A DNA stretch of 34,335 bases, from NCBI GenBank assembly GCA_036796215.1, contig DAIRDJ010000031.1:1-34335 (forward strand). Direction: 5' to 3'. This DNA is from SLRI01 sp036796215 (lineage in GTDB: Bacteria > Pseudomonadota > Alphaproteobacteria > Geminicoccales > Geminicoccaceae). Made by a program: the position numbers and the translations under genes. Every line of letters begins with the position of its first letter. Within the stretch, counting starts at the first letter, position 1. Positions 1 through 8,971 of this stretch are shown here, one piece after another. A model generated the notes under the pieces. The model was not told the DNA's origin. It was given only the letters and a program-made list of their open reading frames with translations, and searched no databases.

Positions 1-91
1 TCCGGCCATCTCCCAGAACTCCCTGCCGATGTCAGATCAGCAGGTTCCAAACGCGACTTGATCCAAAATGTCAACAGAGCCTAGAGCTCGC

Positions 92-1123
92 CTATTTATA
101 GCCCGCACGGCGCAGGGTCTCGCCGGCGAGGTTGTCGAAGGCGCGCTTTCGACGATCTGACCAGTCGGCAAAGCGTCCGACTGGCTTGAACGTGGCGTCG
201 CGCGTGAGGCGTTGCCAGCGCCATTGCCCGCTTGCGCGGGCCGTTGAGGAGCCGAAAACCGGCAGTTGGGCGAGGCGGTCGAAGGGATAGGTGTCGGGAT
301 CGAGACCGATGGCGCCGAGCAGGCGACGGATCTCCGCCGCTTGGTCGGCGATCATGTCCTCGAATTTGACGATCGTGATGTGCGGGTGTTCGTGGGGGCC
401 ACCCTCGGTGAACGCGAGCGCCGCCTCGGTTGCAAGCCGCCACTCGTGGACGAGTTGGCCGAAGCTCTTGCGGGTGAAGCGGTTGTGGTGCTGGAAGCTC
501 GCGAGCGCCGACGCGACCACGTCGCGTCCGTCACGCAGGCAAAGGACCAAGCGGTCGTTAGGCAAAGCGGCGCGAAACAACCCGAGTTGGCGGACATGCG
601 GGTTCTTGAACAGGAGGTGGCGGTCCGGTGACTCGCCCTGGAGGTCGGCGAGCCAGCCGGAAACAAGATAGGCGAAGAGTTCGTGATCCTCGACCAACGA
701 ATCGTTCTCGGGGTAGTGCGCGAGCCACTCGTGGCGCAAGGCCCGCGCACCCGGCCCGATCTCCAACAGCGGGAACTCGTACAGCCGACGCGGGAAGGCC
801 GCAATCGCCGGGTGCAGGGCCAGGGCATTGGCGATGAAGTTGGTACCGGAGCGGGGCATCACGCCGTTGACGAAGATCGCCGGGCGATGGCTGGTGCCGC
901 GCACGCGATGCGCCACCGCCGCGAGGCGCGCCGCCTCGTGGCCCGCCAGCGGCACATCGAAATCCTCCGACCGGAGATCCGGCAGGCCGATCAAGCGGCG
1001 GGCGAATCGCTCGGTTTGTGCAAACCGCGCAAATCTCGCGAGATGGTGCCAAAGCGAGGCACGAGGCAGCGCTTCTTCCACCTCGATCGTTGGATCACCT
1101 GGATGCGTCGACCCTAAAGCCAT
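92..1123 (-). CDS. Sulfotransferase family protein
   Basis: A 343-residue protein that probably transfers sulfate from PAPS to a carbohydrate or other acceptor. A P-loop-like 5'-phosphosulfate motif (PRSGTNF, residues 90-96) follows a short beta strand (AIFVNGV). A 3'-phosphate-binding motif (RDGRDVVAS) lies near residues 197-205. Both are the diagnostic elements of the cytosolic/Stf0-like sulfotransferase fold, and the length is normal. ATG at 1123 is chosen over an in-frame TTG one codon upstream; no strong Shine-Dalgarno is visible. The gene lies about 220 bp downstream of the tyrosine autokinase gene on the same strand, which suggests sulfation of an exopolysaccharide or its glycan. That substrate is inference. 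No signal peptide or membrane segment is seen. Confidence 0.85.
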   Translation of the reverse strand: MALGSTHPGDPTIEVEEALPRASLWHHLARFARFAQTERFARRLIGLPDLRSEDFDVPLAGHEAARLAAVAHRVRGTSHRPAIFVNGVMPRSGTNFIANALALHPAIAAFPRRLYEFPLLEIGPGARALRHEWLAHYPENDSLVEDHELFAYLVSGWLADLQGESPDRHLLFKNPHVRQLGLFRAALPNDRLVLCLRDGRDVVASALASFQHHNRFTRKSFGQLVHEWRLATEAALAFTEGGPHEHPHITIVKFEDMIADQAAEIRRLLGAIGLDPDTYPFDRLAQLPVFGSSTARASGQWRWQRLTRDATFKPVGRFADWSDRRKRAFDNLAGETLRRAGYK

Positions 1124-1347
1124 CAAGGTTCACTTTCATGTTCGAGGACGCCACAGCATTTCCCGCTGCGATCGATACCGTGGCCGACGGCGCTGAGGAG
1201 CCGAGCCGTCGACGACAACCGCGGCCCCGTGCAGTTGCGGCTCAAGCAGGGGGCGAGTTGCCCGAGGCAGTGGGTAGGCTGCCGGTCGAGGCCGATTGGC
1301 CACCCTCGACCGCCGTCTGGCGACGTCGACAACGCTCCGAAACGCCC

Positions 1348-3642
1348 TTAGTTCGAGTAGTAGCTGCCGGCACCGGTCGGTGCGTAGCTCTGCTCGTAGG
1401 CGGCAAAAGCCTTGGTATCGACCTGGGAGAGCGCGCCGTAGACCGGTGCACCACCACGCCGTACCAGCATGCGAATGCCCGCCGCACTGCTTGCCTTGGG
1501 GGTCGAGCCCCAACGGCAGAGATAAAGGATGGCATCGACCGAATTCGCGATCACCTGAGCATCGGAGATGGGCATTACGGGTGGTGCGTCCAGGATCACC
1601 AGATGATGACCCGTGTCGAGATAGGTCAAGAGTCGGCGGAAGGCCTCCGACTGCAGGAGGAAGAGCGAGTTGTCAGCGGTACCGCCTGCCGTAACGACGC
1701 TCATTGCGGTGAGCGGGTCCTGCTGGATAATGTCGGAGAAGCCGGCTTCCTGCTGCAGATATTGCAGGAGGCCGAGCCGGGGCGAGCAGCGCAGCGTGGT
1801 GCCGAGGGTCGGGCGCCTGAGATCACACTCGACGAGGCACACCTTGTAGCCGGCCCGCGCCATCAGTCGGGCCATGGCCGCAGCCGTGCTGCTCTTGCCT
1901 TCACCGGCGACGGCAGAGGTCACCATCAAGGTGCGGGGTGCCGCTGCGGCCTGGGCGAGACCGATGCCGACGACGAGATTGCGAACGCCTTCGACGAAGG
2001 CCGAGCCCGGGCGCTGCATCGCGTAGTCGACCGGCGACTGGCGTCGCGCGTTGCGAGGCAGGGCCGGAATGGCGCCGAGGATCGGCACACCGAGCGCGCG
2101 TTCCGCGGCACCCAGGCTCCGCACCGTTCGATCGACTGCATCTCGCAGATAGCCCGTGATCATGCCGAGCATGCCGCCGGCCATGAAGCCCATTAGAACG
2201 ATCGACTTGCGGCTGGTTGAGCTCGGGTATTTCGGCGCTACGGCGGCCGAGATTACCCGGGCATCTGGGCGAATGATCGAGTGTTGTTCGGCGGTCTGAT
2301 TGTAGCGGGTGAGATAACCGTCGAGCAGGGTCTGCATCGTCTCGATCTCGCTCTGCAGGGCGGCGATCGAGCTGCGCTGCGAACCCAGCGCCCGGCCGGC
2401 GTCGGAGTCGGTGTTCAAGGTAGACTGCAGCTGCGCCTCCTCGGCCCGCAGGGCCGCGAGCGCATTCTCTTGACTGGCCAGGGCGCGACCGGCTTCGATC
2501 TCGACGTTCCTGAGCGCCTGCTGCAGTTGAGCCTCGGCGTCGAGCCTGAGCGGGTGGCGGGTGCCGTAGATGGTTCTGAGCTCAGCGAGCCGGCGCTTGG
2601 CGGCTGAGACCTCGAGGCGCAGCTCCGCCATCACGGGCGAATCCACCTGAGCCGCGATCTGCTCCGGTCCGGCCAGTCCGAGCAGTCGGCGCAGCGAGCC
2701 GACCTCGGTCTCCAGGCGGATACGCTCGCTGCGGGTCGTCAGCAGGCGCTCGTTGGTCAAGATCTGACGCTGGGCTGACAAGGAGGCACCGTCGTCAGCG
2801 AGTTCGCCCGACGCACTGCGCAGCTCCTCGTACTCCGCCCGTTTGCGGCCGATCTGTTGCTGCAGTTCGGCGATCTGCGTCTGCAGCCAGCTGTTGGCAC
2901 TGTCGGTCGCCTGCGCCTTCCAGGAGATCTGCTCCTGCAGGTATTCCTCGGCGAAAAGATTGGCGACCCGGGCAGCGAATGCCCGATCCTCATCGGTGAA
3001 GCCGATGCTGAGCACCGAGGTGCCGCCGACCTGGCGGGTGACCAGGTTCTCGGCCAGAAACATGACCGCATCGTCGAGGCTGATGCTATCGATCGGTGGC
3101 GAGGCCGCCGCTGTCGGCAGCGTCCGGGCCAGATCGTCGGGAGCCATCGCCATGACCTTGGCCAGAAAGACGTCCTCGACCCAGCGGAGGGCCGACTGCC
3201 AGGGCTGCTCCTCGGCCGCACGATCGCGCGCGGCCAGCATGTCTGGCAGATCGAGGCGCATCGCGACGCGCTGCATGATGGCGCGCGAGCGGACCATTTC
3301 GATCTCGGTCTCGATCACCTCGGTCGTCGGCGTCAGCTCCGACAGTACCGTCTGCGCCTCGAACACCTGGTTCCGCCGCGATTCCAGCATCACGCTGGTG
3401 TAGCTGGAGTAGACGGGGGTGATCACCAGTGCCGCACCGACCGCGGCCAATGTACCGAGCGCAGTGATGGTGGCAACGGTGCGGCGTTGCCGCCAGATGC
3501 CGCGGAGCACCTCGAGGACGTCGATCTCCAGAGGCCTCGACGGTTCGGGCGCCTGCGGGATCGGTTGCGGCTGAGGCTGCGGCATGGCCGGAAGCCGCGG
3601 CCGTTCCTGGTATTCGACGATCTCTCTCGGCTCACTTTGCAT
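1348..3642 (-). CDS. Polysaccharide co-polymerase / BY-kinase (Wzc/ExoP-like tyrosine autokinase)
   Basis: A 764-residue inner-membrane protein controlling exopolysaccharide polymerisation and export. A proline/glutamine-rich cytoplasmic N-terminus precedes a first membrane helix (about 55-75). A Wzz-type periplasmic region with long coiled coils follows, then a second helix (about 481-499). The cytoplasmic BY-kinase domain carries Walker A (AVAGEGKSS, about 577-585), Walker A' (VCLVECDLRRP, about 601-611) and Walker B (LVILDAP, about 681-687). The tail is tyrosine-rich (Y at about 749, 753, 761, 762), as expected for autophosphorylation. The reading frame stays open to 3867, but ATG at 3642 has a good GGAAGG ribosome site, and the longer N-terminus looks like untranslated leader. 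No glycosyltransferases or Wza-type exporter are in the window, so this may be the edge of a larger EPS locus. Confidence 0.9.
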   Translation of the reverse strand: MQSEPREIVEYQERPRLPAMPQPQPQPIPQAPEPSRPLEIDVLEVLRGIWRQRRTVATITALGTLAAVGAALVITPVYSSYTSVMLESRRNQVFEAQTVLSELTPTTEVIETEIEMVRSRAIMQRVAMRLDLPDMLAARDRAAEEQPWQSALRWVEDVFLAKVMAMAPDDLARTLPTAAASPPIDSISLDDAVMFLAENLVTRQVGGTSVLSIGFTDEDRAFAARVANLFAEEYLQEQISWKAQATDSANSWLQTQIAELQQQIGRKRAEYEELRSASGELADDGASLSAQRQILTNERLLTTRSERIRLETEVGSLRRLLGLAGPEQIAAQVDSPVMAELRLEVSAAKRRLAELRTIYGTRHPLRLDAEAQLQQALRNVEIEAGRALASQENALAALRAEEAQLQSTLNTDSDAGRALGSQRSSIAALQSEIETMQTLLDGYLTRYNQTAEQHSIIRPDARVISAAVAPKYPSSTSRKSIVLMGFMAGGMLGMITGYLRDAVDRTVRSLGAAERALGVPILGAIPALPRNARRQSPVDYAMQRPGSAFVEGVRNLVVGIGLAQAAAAPRTLMVTSAVAGEGKSSTAAAMARLMARAGYKVCLVECDLRRPTLGTTLRCSPRLGLLQYLQQEAGFSDIIQQDPLTAMSVVTAGGTADNSLFLLQSEAFRRLLTYLDTGHHLVILDAPPVMPISDAQVIANSVDAILYLCRWGSTPKASSAAGIRMLVRRGGAPVYGALSQVDTKAFAAYEQSYAPTGAGSYYSN

Positions 3643-4223
3643 CTTCCGCCTTCCGTTTCCAGCCTTCGGTTCATTCCATCGGGTCGACGCGCGCCTGACC
3701 CACCCAACCTTGCGACCGCCGCCGCGCTTCGCTCTGCCGTCCGCGGCAGCGCGGATTCTCGCGCATGGCACGACAGCAGAAGCGCCGCGGCCCGGGCACT
3801 CCGGCGCAAGTTGCCTGCCGGATCCGGCAGCCACCGGGATCGGCCGGGTGCCCGCCGGCCTCATCACCTTGCGACGTTTGTCGCGCGTTCTCGTTAAACA
3901 AATATTAAGCGACCAATTTAACTAAAATACCATATGGTGTCTTCCCTCGTGATCTGTTGACGCCGCATTGAATAGCAAATCAGCTGAACAAAATCATCTA
4001 CGACTGCAGCATCCGGATATGTATGCTGCGTTTTATTGCCGAGTGACGGGATGTTTCAGGGTGAACCGGGCACCCGATTGCGGCATGCTTATGGGTGAGA
4101 GCGACTCGGCAAGGCGAGCCGGGAAGTCGGGTGGCGGCACCTCATGTCCGGGGCGGTTTTGGATGATCGGCACCCGGTTCATGGCGTGGCGACCACCTAT
4201 TGATCGAGACGGGAGATTTGAGC
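3643..4223. other. Intergenic region with an AT-rich core, probably regulatory
   Basis: About 580 bases lie between the divergent autokinase and HAD-membrane genes. Positions roughly 3890-4050 are clearly richer in A/T than the rest of the window and contain a perfect 10-bp palindrome, ACCATATGGT (3929-3938). Such AT-rich divergent regions usually hold promoters and regulator sites. I could not find a convincing -35/-10 pair on either strand, so no promoter is called. The part from 3643 to about 3867 is open in the autokinase frame but looks like its 5' leader. No RNA gene or further coding region is seen. Confidence 0.45.
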
Positions 4224-4316
4224 ATGATTCGATGGCAGGCGACCTCGGGCGACGGCAACCGTCCGGTCACCGCTGCGCGAGCGCCGCGCTTTGCGAGTGC
4301 CGGAGGTAATCGATGA
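4224..4316 (+). CDS. Possible 30-codon upstream ORF coupled to the HAD-membrane protein
   Basis: ATG at 4224 has GGGAG eight bases upstream and opens a 30-codon frame (starting MIRWQATSGDG) whose TGA overlaps the next gene's ATG as ATGA at 4313-4316. The good ribosome site and stop/start overlap fit a translated leader or small coupled protein. The peptide is polar and resembles nothing I recognise. The next gene also has its own GGAGG, so coupling is not required. The ORF could be chance in GC-rich DNA. Confidence 0.3.
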   Translation: MIRWQATSGDGNRPVTAARAPRFASAGGNR

Positions 4317-5923
4317 GTGGGCCGTCGGCAACGGTGGCCGAGCTGCGGTCGCCGACAGTGAACCCTCGGGCCGCGCCGGTGCACCTCAGCCCTGACGCGC
4401 TGCCGGCGGCACTTGCCGAGGTAGCCGACGATACGCTGGTCGTCGTCGATTTCGACGAGACGCTCTTCCTGCGCAACTCGACCGAGCTGTTCTTGGACAG
4501 TGCCAGACCTGCGGTGCTCGCAGCCGTGCTCTCGCACGTGCTCGGCTTCGTCAAGCCCTGGCGCTTCAGCCGCCGCTACGGTGATGGCTTTGCCATGGGC
4601 GACTGGTTGCGGGTGCTGCTCGTCGTCTGTTGCCTGCCCTGGATCGTCTGGCGCTGGCGGACACTGGCGCCCTCGCTCGCCAAGGCTTTTCTCAATCCCG
4701 AGTTGGCGACCTTGCTCGCCAATCGCCGCTTCTCACGGCTGGTGGTCGCCAGCCATGGCTTCGGCTTCATTATCGAGCCACTGCTGCGCGCCATGCAGAT
4801 TCGAGCGGAACTCGTTGCCTGCCCGCTCTGGACCGGTTTCGCCGCCCGGGCTGCCGGCAAGCGGGCGGCCCTGGAGCAGCGCTACGGGAAGGCCGCCGTG
4901 GCGAGCGCCGTGGTCATCACCGACCATGCAGCGAACGATTCCGACATTTTGGCTGTTGCCGCTGTGCCGCTGGTCGTGGTCTGGCCCGAAGCTCGCTACG
5001 AGCGTGCTTTCAGCCGCACCTATGTGCCGCTGGTCTACACCGAGAAGGCCAAGCACCCGACCCATTCGCATCTGTTTGCCGTGTTCTTCGCCAAGGACTG
5101 GTCGGCACTGGTCATCGCCTCTGCCCTATTGGCTCCCAATCCGATCCTTACGGCACTCGGCCTCGCCTTTCTCATCGTCTCATTCGCGATCGTCTACGAG
5201 GTCGGCTATCATGAGAACGACGTGCTCGGCCGGCAGCGGGAGCAGAAGCCGGTCCTGACGCCCGAGCGGCTGGCTCTGGCCGGCACGGTGCCCGAAGGCC
5301 GGGCGTGGCTGTTCGGTGCTCTCGTGGCACTGCCGGGAGCCTGGCTGCTCGCTTGGTCTGAATCGAGCGCCTTTCTGCCCGTGAGCGGTGATTTGTCTGA
5401 GGGGACGGTCCTGCTGCTCGTCCTCTGGCTGGCACTACTCGGCATTATCCGGGCGACCTTTTGGCTGTTCAATCGCATCGACGAGCGCTCACGCATGCTG
5501 CTGTTCTTGCCGCTGCAGCTCATGAAGGGCATTCTGCTGGTGCTGGCGCTCGGTCTACCGCTCAGTATCGCCGGAGTGGCACTGCTGATCGCGGTCGCCT
5601 TTGCCACGTGGATCCCGTACATCGTCTATCGGATGGGGGGTGCTCGTTGGGATTCGCCCGACGATGTGAGTCGCGTGTTCATGCTGCTGGTCATGGTCGT
5701 TGGTTTCGGCGCGGTGACCGGCTTCGAACCGCTGTTGCATTGGCACACCGTTGTCGTCTTTGCCTGGGCGCTGTGGAAGGCGCGACGGCATGCGCTCCGT
5801 GTCTGGAGCGAGATGCACTTCCTGCCGAATCGCGAGGCGTCGCGCGCCCCGGGCGACGGGACGCTGGTCGCTCGCGGCCGCGGTGTCGGGGTCGTCGGCT
5901 TGCAACTCGGCGGACAGCAGTGA
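4313..5923 (+). CDS. HAD-phosphatase-like domain fused to a UbiA-like polytopic membrane domain
   Basis: A 536-residue fusion. The N-terminal third has HAD motifs: DFDETL (46-51), a small-residue motif around VASHGF (145-150), and ITDHAANDSD (202-211) as the acidic motif IV. From about residue 260 to the C-terminus there are about eight hydrophobic segments. The loop EVGYHENDVLGRQRE (about 296-310) resembles the metal/prenyl-diphosphate-binding Asp-rich loop of UbiA prenyltransferases, although the acidic residues are sparser. Fusions of HAD with UbiA-type domains are known; they are thought to transfer or process polyprenyl-linked substrates. The substrate is not evident here. GGAGG sits 6-7 bases before the ATG. 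The gene converges with ygfZ. Assignment of the HAD half is firm; the UbiA half is probable. Confidence 0.7.
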   Translation: MSGPSATVAELRSPTVNPRAAPVHLSPDALPAALAEVADDTLVVVDFDETLFLRNSTELFLDSARPAVLAAVLSHVLGFVKPWRFSRRYGDGFAMGDWLRVLLVVCCLPWIVWRWRTLAPSLAKAFLNPELATLLANRRFSRLVVASHGFGFIIEPLLRAMQIRAELVACPLWTGFAARAAGKRAALEQRYGKAAVASAVVITDHAANDSDILAVAAVPLVVVWPEARYERAFSRTYVPLVYTEKAKHPTHSHLFAVFFAKDWSALVIASALLAPNPILTALGLAFLIVSFAIVYEVGYHENDVLGRQREQKPVLTPERLALAGTVPEGRAWLFGALVALPGAWLLAWSESSAFLPVSGDLSEGTVLLLVLWLALLGIIRATFWLFNRIDERSRMLLFLPLQLMKGILLVLALGLPLSIAGVALLIAVAFATWIPYIVYRMGGARWDSPDDVSRVFMLLVMVVGFGAVTGFEPLLHWHTVVVFAWALWKARRHALRVWSEMHFLPNREASRAPGDGTLVARGRGVGVVGLQLGGQQ

Positions 5924-5931
5924 CCCGGCGT

Positions 5932-5995
5932 GGCCTGAATGGGAGCGGTGCTACGCGTCTGTTCAGGCCGCCGCAGGGCTCCTCCGGTAGCACCG
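5932..5995. terminator. Two interlocking inverted repeats between convergent genes
   Basis: GGCCTGAA (5932-5939) pairs with TTCAGGCC (5962-5969), and CGGTGCTAC (5946-5954) pairs with GTAGCACCG (5987-5995). The arms alternate in the order stem1, stem2, stem1', stem2', so the two hairpins either exclude each other or form an H-type pseudoknot. They fill the 76-base gap between the stop codons of the HAD-membrane gene and ygfZ. A bidirectional terminator or 3'-end stabiliser is the likely role. No U-run follows on either strand, so intrinsic termination is uncertain. Confidence 0.5.
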
Positions 5996-5999
5996 GTGG

Positions 6000-6953
6000 C
6001 TAGTTGTTCGGATGGCGTTGGTTCAGTCGCTCCAGAAGATCGGTCTGCCAGGGCGCCGGGTGTGGATGAACGGTGCCGCCGCCTGCGGCGAGTGGTGCGC
6101 CCAGCTGATCGAGCCTCAGCAAGGCGAGCGCCATGCCGGGGGCGGTGCTGCGGATTTCCCCGGCCTCGCGCTCGCCGGCCATGACGGCGTAGCCGGGCTC
6201 GACCACGGCATCCTCGAGAAGCACCGGTACCAGCCGGCGCTTTACCAGCCCGCGATAGTGCGTCCTGGCGGTCAGCTCCTGGCCGATGAAGCAGCCCTTG
6301 TCGAACGCCACCGCTCCCAGCTGATCGAGACCGGCCTCCAACATGATGGTCTTGTCGACCAGCAGATCGATGTCGCCTGCGGGCACCGCAAGGGCGACCC
6401 GATGGCGGGCGAAGACCGCCGGGACGACCATCGGAATCCCCCGAGCGTCGAGCCAAGTCTCGAGGATCGCTTTGGCTCCGTAGATGCGTACCCCCAAAGC
6501 CGCGAGCCGGGGGTCGACCATGAAGGTCAACTCACCCTTCCGGGCCATGGCCCCGGGCAACTCTGGCAACCCGGCCAGGGCCGGCGCATCACCACCGAAA
6601 ATGACGGCAACCGTCGGCTGAGAGGCCAGCGACTCGACCGTCACCGCCGCCCGCAGTCGATAGAGCAGCAGCCGACGCTCGAGGGCAGGCAGCCGATCGG
6701 CGGCTGTCTCCAGCAGCATCGCCTCCTGGAGACCCAGCTTCTGGTCCTTGCCGGACACGACTGGTTGCCCGTCGACACTGACATGGAAGTCGAAGAGATA
6801 TTTGCCTTGCGGGGTCAAGAGTGCGGAATAGATGGCGCGATCGGCGGTCAGCTTGTTCAGATCCGCCGTGATCAAGCCCTGCAACAGCGCGCGGGCATCG
6901 GGTCCACCGACCCGCAATAGGCCACGATCGGCAAAGATGAATGCCTGCGTCAT
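6000..6953 (-). CDS. ygfZ: YgfZ/GcvT-domain folate-binding protein
   Basis: A 317-residue member of the YgfZ/COG0354/IBA57 family, tetrahydrofolate-dependent proteins that help build or repair Fe-S clusters in enzymes such as the MiaB-type radical-SAM proteins. The family signature K-G-C-[YF]-x-G-Q-E appears as KGCFIGQELTARTHYRG in the C-terminal half. The N-terminus (FADRGLLRVGGPDARALLQG) matches the GcvT-like fold, and the length is typical. ATG at 6953 has a GGAA ribosome site; a TTG seven codons upstream is less likely. It is divergent from the GH15 gene across about 155 bases and converges with the HAD-membrane gene, so it is probably monocistronic. Confidence 0.9.
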   Translation of the reverse strand: MTQAFIFADRGLLRVGGPDARALLQGLITADLNKLTADRAIYSALLTPQGKYLFDFHVSVDGQPVVSGKDQKLGLQEAMLLETAADRLPALERRLLLYRLRAAVTVESLASQPTVAVIFGGDAPALAGLPELPGAMARKGELTFMVDPRLAALGVRIYGAKAILETWLDARGIPMVVPAVFARHRVALAVPAGDIDLLVDKTIMLEAGLDQLGAVAFDKGCFIGQELTARTHYRGLVKRRLVPVLLEDAVVEPGYAVMAGEREAGEIRSTAPGMALALLRLDQLGAPLAAGGGTVHPHPAPWQTDLLERLNQRHPNN

Positions 6954-7107
6954 CGATTTCCGGCTGTCAGTCAACCATCATCTCCCCAAACATCCCGCTA
7001 GGACATGGTGGTGGGTGGAGCCGCCGTAAAGATCCGTGGCAATGTCGGGGCCGGCAATCGCCCTCCGTCCGTCGCGTGCACGGCGTGAACAAGGGAGAAA
7101 AAATCCC

Positions 7108-8878
7108 ATGATGGGCTTCGGGCTCATCGGCAATCTTGCGATCAGCGCGCTCGTCGACGACGAGGCGCGCATTGTCTGGAGCTGTTTTCCGCGCTTCGAC
7201 GGTGACCCGATCTTCTGTCGGCTGCTTGATAATCACGGCGCGCGGTTTATTCGGCATTGAGCTCGACGGGCGGGTGAGTGTCGAACAAGCCTATGTCGAG
7301 AACACGGCTGTCCTCGAAACCGTGATGCGCGACGGCGACGGCAACGGCATCAGGATTATCGATTTCGCACCGCGCTTCGAGCTCTTCGGAGGGATGTTCC
7401 ACCCGACCACCCTGATCCGCCTGGTCGAGCCCTTGGGTGAGGGGCCAAGGATCCGCATCCGCTGCCGCCCGATCTACAACCATGGGGCGCAGCTGCCGGT
7501 GATCACCCGCGGCAGCAACCATATTCGCTATGTCGACGACGTCGTGGCGCTCAGGCTCACCACCAACGCGCCGTTGACCTATGTGCTGGACGAGACCTGC
7601 TTTCAGGTGGACGAGACCATCGCCCTGCATCTCGGGGCGGACGAGAGCGTGAGGAGCGGCCTCGCCGAAACCGCCCGGGAGTTCCACGAGCGCACGGTCG
7701 CGTATTGGCGTCATCTCTCGGGTCGGCTGCACATCCCCTTCGCGTGGCAGGACGCCGTGATCCGCTCGGCCATCACGCTGAAGCTCTGCGCCTTCGAGGA
7801 GACCGGAGCGATCATCGCCTCGCCGACCACCTCCCTGCCGGAGACCGATGCCGAGGGGCGCAACTGGGACTACCGGTTCTGCTGGCTGAGGGACGCCTTT
7901 CTTGTCGTTCGTGCCCTCAATCGGTTGGGCTATGTCGAGACGATGGAGAGCCATTTGCGCTATCTCTCGGACCTCGTGGCCGAGAGCGACGGCGGCTATC
8001 TGCAGCCGGTCTACGGTATTGGCCTCGAGAAGCGGTTGACCGAGCAGACGATCGGCAGCCTCGCGGGCTTTCTCGGCAACCAGCCTGTCCGGGTCGGCAA
8101 CCAGGCGTTCGAGCACGACCAGCACGACGGCTACGGCAGTGTCATCTTGGCGGCAACACAGGCGTTTTTCGATCGCAGGCTCAAGCGGCCGGCGGGTCGA
8201 GCGACATTCGAGCGGCTCGAGGTCCTGGGCGTCAAGGCGTGGGAGCTTCACGACTTGCCCGATGCCGGGCTTTGGGAATTTCGCACCAAGGCCCGGGTCC
8301 ATACCCACTCGAGCGTCATGTGCCGGGCCGCCTGTGATCGGCTCGCCCGGATCGCGGGCAGGCTCGATCTGGCCGAGCGCGAGGCGCATTGGCGCAGCCG
8401 CGCCGACACGATCCGGGCGGTGATCGAGGCGCGCGCCTGGAACGAGCGGCTCGGGAGCTATGCGGCGAGCCTCGACGGCGATGCTATCGACGCGAGCCTG
8501 CTCTTGATGCACGAGGTCGGCTACTCGAGGGCGGGCGACCCGCGCATTTTGGGTACGGTCGAGGCGGTTGGCAGGCGGCTGAAGGACGGCGCGTTCGTCT
8601 ACCGCTACAAGAGCGAGGACGATTTCGGCGAGCCGGAGAACGCCTTTCTCATCTGCAGCTTCTGGTATGTCGACGCGTTGATCACGCTCGGTCGCAAGGA
8701 CGAGGCGCGGGCGATGTTCGAGGAGCTGCTCGGTTGTCGCAACCGGCTCGGCTTGCTGTCCGAGCACAGCAACCGTAAAACCGGGTCGCTTTGGGGCAAC
8801 TTCCCGCAGACCTACAGCCATGTCGGCCTGATCAACTGCGCGATGCGGCTGAGCCGACCCTGTGAGGACGTTGTCTGA
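7108..8878 (+). pseudogene. Glycoside hydrolase family 15 (glucoamylase/trehalase-like), frameshifted
   Basis: About 590 residues of a GH15 enzyme, split over two frames. The first frame begins at ATG 7108 with AAGGGAG (7091-7097) upstream and encodes the conserved start GFGLIGNLAISALVDD and FPRFDGDPIFCRLL. The reading must then move by one base at about 7240-7250 to continue as GLFGIELDG into the body. Dropping one C from the GCGCGGT there would join them. The body is complete: NWDYRFCWLRDAF, DAGLWEFR (with a catalytic Glu) and GNFPQTYSHVGLI. Family members include glucoamylases, glucodextranases and bacterial trehalases. Position directly upstream of otsA favours trehalose or alpha-glucan turnover. 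The frameshift may be a sequencing error, a recent mutation, or less likely programmed; the intact downstream motifs argue against an old pseudogene. Confidence 0.8.
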
Positions 8879-8925
8879 GCGTGCCCTGGGGCGTCGGTGG
8901 CACGGCCACCGGCGGTAGCGGGCGG

Positions 8926-8959
8926 CACAACAGACCAACGAACACAACAGACCAACAAA
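8926..8959 (+). repeat. 17-bp tandem duplication in the otsA leader
   Basis: CACAACAGACCAACGAA (8926-8942) is followed directly by the same unit with one change (8943-8959, G to A). It ends where the otsA ribosome site begins (AAGGGGAGAG). The stretch is A/C-rich with little pairing potential, so it would form an open leader. A hairpin, GGTGGC-ACG-GCCACC (8896-8910), lies just upstream. Confidence 0.75.
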
Positions 8960-8971
8960 GGGGAGAGGACA

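Noticed and set aside
3890..4050. Promoter boxes in the AT-rich intergenic region
   Set aside because: TTGACG (3957) and several TA-rich hexamers exist but none pair at 16-18 bases, so no specific promoter is claimed.
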